6,802 bases of DNA from Clostridia bacterium. Its GTDB lineage: Bacteria; Bacillota; Clostridia; Oscillospirales; CAG-272. The notes below the pieces were generated by a model that was given only the letters and a program-made list of their open reading frames with translations, was not told where the DNA came from and searched no databases. The translations under genes and the position numbers were made by a program. This document shows, piece after piece, positions 6,481 through 6,802 of the stretch; the stretch's first letter is position 1, and the number at the start of each line of letters is the position of its first letter. The stretch covers positions 1 through 6,802 of the forward strand of contig JAFNVK010000009.1 in NCBI GenBank assembly GCA_017379815.1, given 5' to 3'.

Positions 6481-6508
6481 CGAGGGGACTTTTGAAAAAG
6501 TCCCCTCG
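6481..6508. repeat. 28-bp perfect palindrome of right element
   Basis: Arms CGAGGGGACTTTT (6481-6493) and AAAAGTCCCCTCG (6496-6508) are perfect inverted repeats around GA. Compared with the left element, the pair at 6488/6501 is swapped (A-T here, T-A there in the same frame of reference), with all other arm positions identical. Confidence 0.85.
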
Positions 6509-6552
6509 AGCTCCCCCAAAACTCCCCAAACAAAAAGAATAGCTACCCACGG

Positions 6553-6582
6553 AAGGAAGTGCGAACAACGTGCTTCCTTTTT
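6553..6582 (+). terminator. Terminator-like hairpin of right repeat element
   Basis: Arms AAGGAAGTGCG (6553-6563) and CGTGCTTCCTT (6569-6579) enclose the loop AACAA and run into T residues to 6582. As + strand RNA all 11 positions pair, two as G-U. It would end transcripts running rightward, but no gene is seen upstream on this strand, so either an unannotated small RNA or an outward antisense transcript would be its substrate. Confidence 0.6.
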
Positions 6583-6671
6583 CTATGCTTTCAAGGGGAG
6601 TTTTCGCGTACCCGCACTGCAATACAGACTCCGGTTCCTGCCTCTCTCGCTTATAGACTTCTTCGAAGCCT

Positions 6672-6681
6672 CGCCCTACGG
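6672..6681 (-). repeat. Variant CCGTAGGGGCG repeat, inverted
   Basis: CGCCCTACGG is the reverse complement of CCGTAGGGCG, one G shorter than the core at 157 and 6778. On the minus strand it is preceded by CAACACC, and the copy at 6778 is also preceded by CAACA, so more than the core may be shared. Confidence 0.4.
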
Positions 6682-6719
6682 GGTGTTGGCGAATGAGGTG
6701 TCCCAAAGCAAAACTAACT

Positions 6720-6746
6720 TCCGTAGGGGCCGGCGTCTCGACGGTC
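6720..6746 (+). repeat. CCGTAGGGGC short repeat
   Basis: CCGTAGGGGC (6721-6730) is followed by CGGCGTCTCGACGG, in which CCGT at 6721-6724 can pair with ACGG at 6741-6744. It shares ten bases with the copies at 157 and 6778. Confidence 0.45.
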
Positions 6747-6777
6747 AGCAAAATCTGCGCCGCATAATACCTCAACA

Positions 6778-6802
6778 CCGTAGGGGCGAACCGTGTTCGC
6801 CC
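6778..6802 (+). repeat. CCGTAGGGGCG hairpin repeat at the right edge
   Basis: After the CCGTAG start, GGGCGAAC (6784-6791) and GTTCGCCC (6795-6802) form an 8-bp perfect stem with a 3-nt loop, ending exactly at the window edge. This GGGCGAAC...GTTCGCCC form is the typical shape of the GTAGGGGCG repeats I recall from Clostridia. The element probably continues outside the window. Confidence 0.65.

Larger units (their letters stand above)
6454..6582 (+). repeat. Intergenic structured repeat element, right copy
   Basis: This is the inverted copy of the element at 1-150. Order on the + strand: T7 run (6454-6460), one 19-bp-type unit (about 6464-6480), 28-bp palindrome (6481-6508), C-rich linker with two CTCCCC blocks (6510-6552), and a hairpin with a T run (6553-6582). 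Similarity to the left copy is near-complete from 6481 to 6582 and ends close to 6582. It lies about 65 bp upstream of the araC -35 box. The left copy lies in the same relative orientation about 48 bp upstream of the surface-protein -35 box. Confidence 0.85.
6583..6802. other. Intergenic region with short repeats, no gene seen
   Basis: No convincing coding sequence, RNA gene or promoter is visible. Open frames crossing it run through the repeat element and lack family features or a ribosome binding site. It holds three CCGTAGGGGC-type repeats, annotated separately. Confidence 0.6.

Noticed and set aside
1..6582. The region between the inverted repeats as a composite transposon
   Set aside because: No transposase or integrase is present, the interior holds housekeeping genes, the repeats lack transposon-like termini, and no target duplication can be seen.
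6386..6778. A minus-strand 130-codon frame across the right intergenic region
   Set aside because: It runs through the repeat element, the palindrome and the araC upstream region, with no ribosome binding site or recognisable domain.

Overview
The window looks like chromosomal DNA from an uncultured, fairly GC-rich member of the Clostridia (gut Firmicutes). Supporting signs are near-consensus sigma-A promoters in AT-rich islands, purine-rich ribosome binding sites, a large exported protein with InlB/Listeria-Bacteroides-type beta repeats, a biotin ligase without a repressor domain, and short CCGTAGGGGCG-type hairpin repeats between genes. The taxonomic call is an inference; no rRNA or other phylogenetic marker is present.

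Layout from left to right: (1) bases 1-150 hold one copy of an intergenic repeat element. (2) A promoter around 198-226 drives a 1192-residue exported, membrane-anchored protein at 265-3843 (+). It has a signal peptide, a Tyr/Ala-rich helical region, a Pro-rich linker, InlB-type repeats, a transmembrane helix and an Ala-Asp repeat tail. (3) A terminator at 3858-3886 separates it from a convergent RluA-family pseudouridine synthase (3914-4558, -). (4) The synthase is divergent, across 48 bp, from birA, biotin--protein ligase (4607-5386, +). (5) A second bidirectional terminator (5400-5434) separates birA from a convergent AraC-family regulator (5447-6325, -), which has a perfect sigma-A promoter at 6361-6389. 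(6) Bases 6326-6802 hold no gene. They contain that promoter with a possible operator, a second copy of the repeat element in inverted orientation (6454-6582), and several short CCGTAGGGGC repeats running off the right edge.

The four genes do not form a pathway or operon. Each is its own transcription unit, in the order + - + -, with strong hairpins at both convergent junctions. The biotin ligase and pseudouridine synthase are housekeeping genes. The surface protein is the one gene of unknown function. No ligand or target for the AraC regulator can be read from its neighbours.

The most unusual signal is the pair of near-identical intergenic elements, inverted about 6.3 kb apart. Each has a 28-bp palindrome, a C-rich linker and a terminator-like hairpin. 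The two palindromes differ by a compensatory base-pair swap. The terminator hairpin pairs well only as RNA from one strand and is followed by a T run on that strand. This points to a dispersed element with a conserved structure, possibly transcribed.
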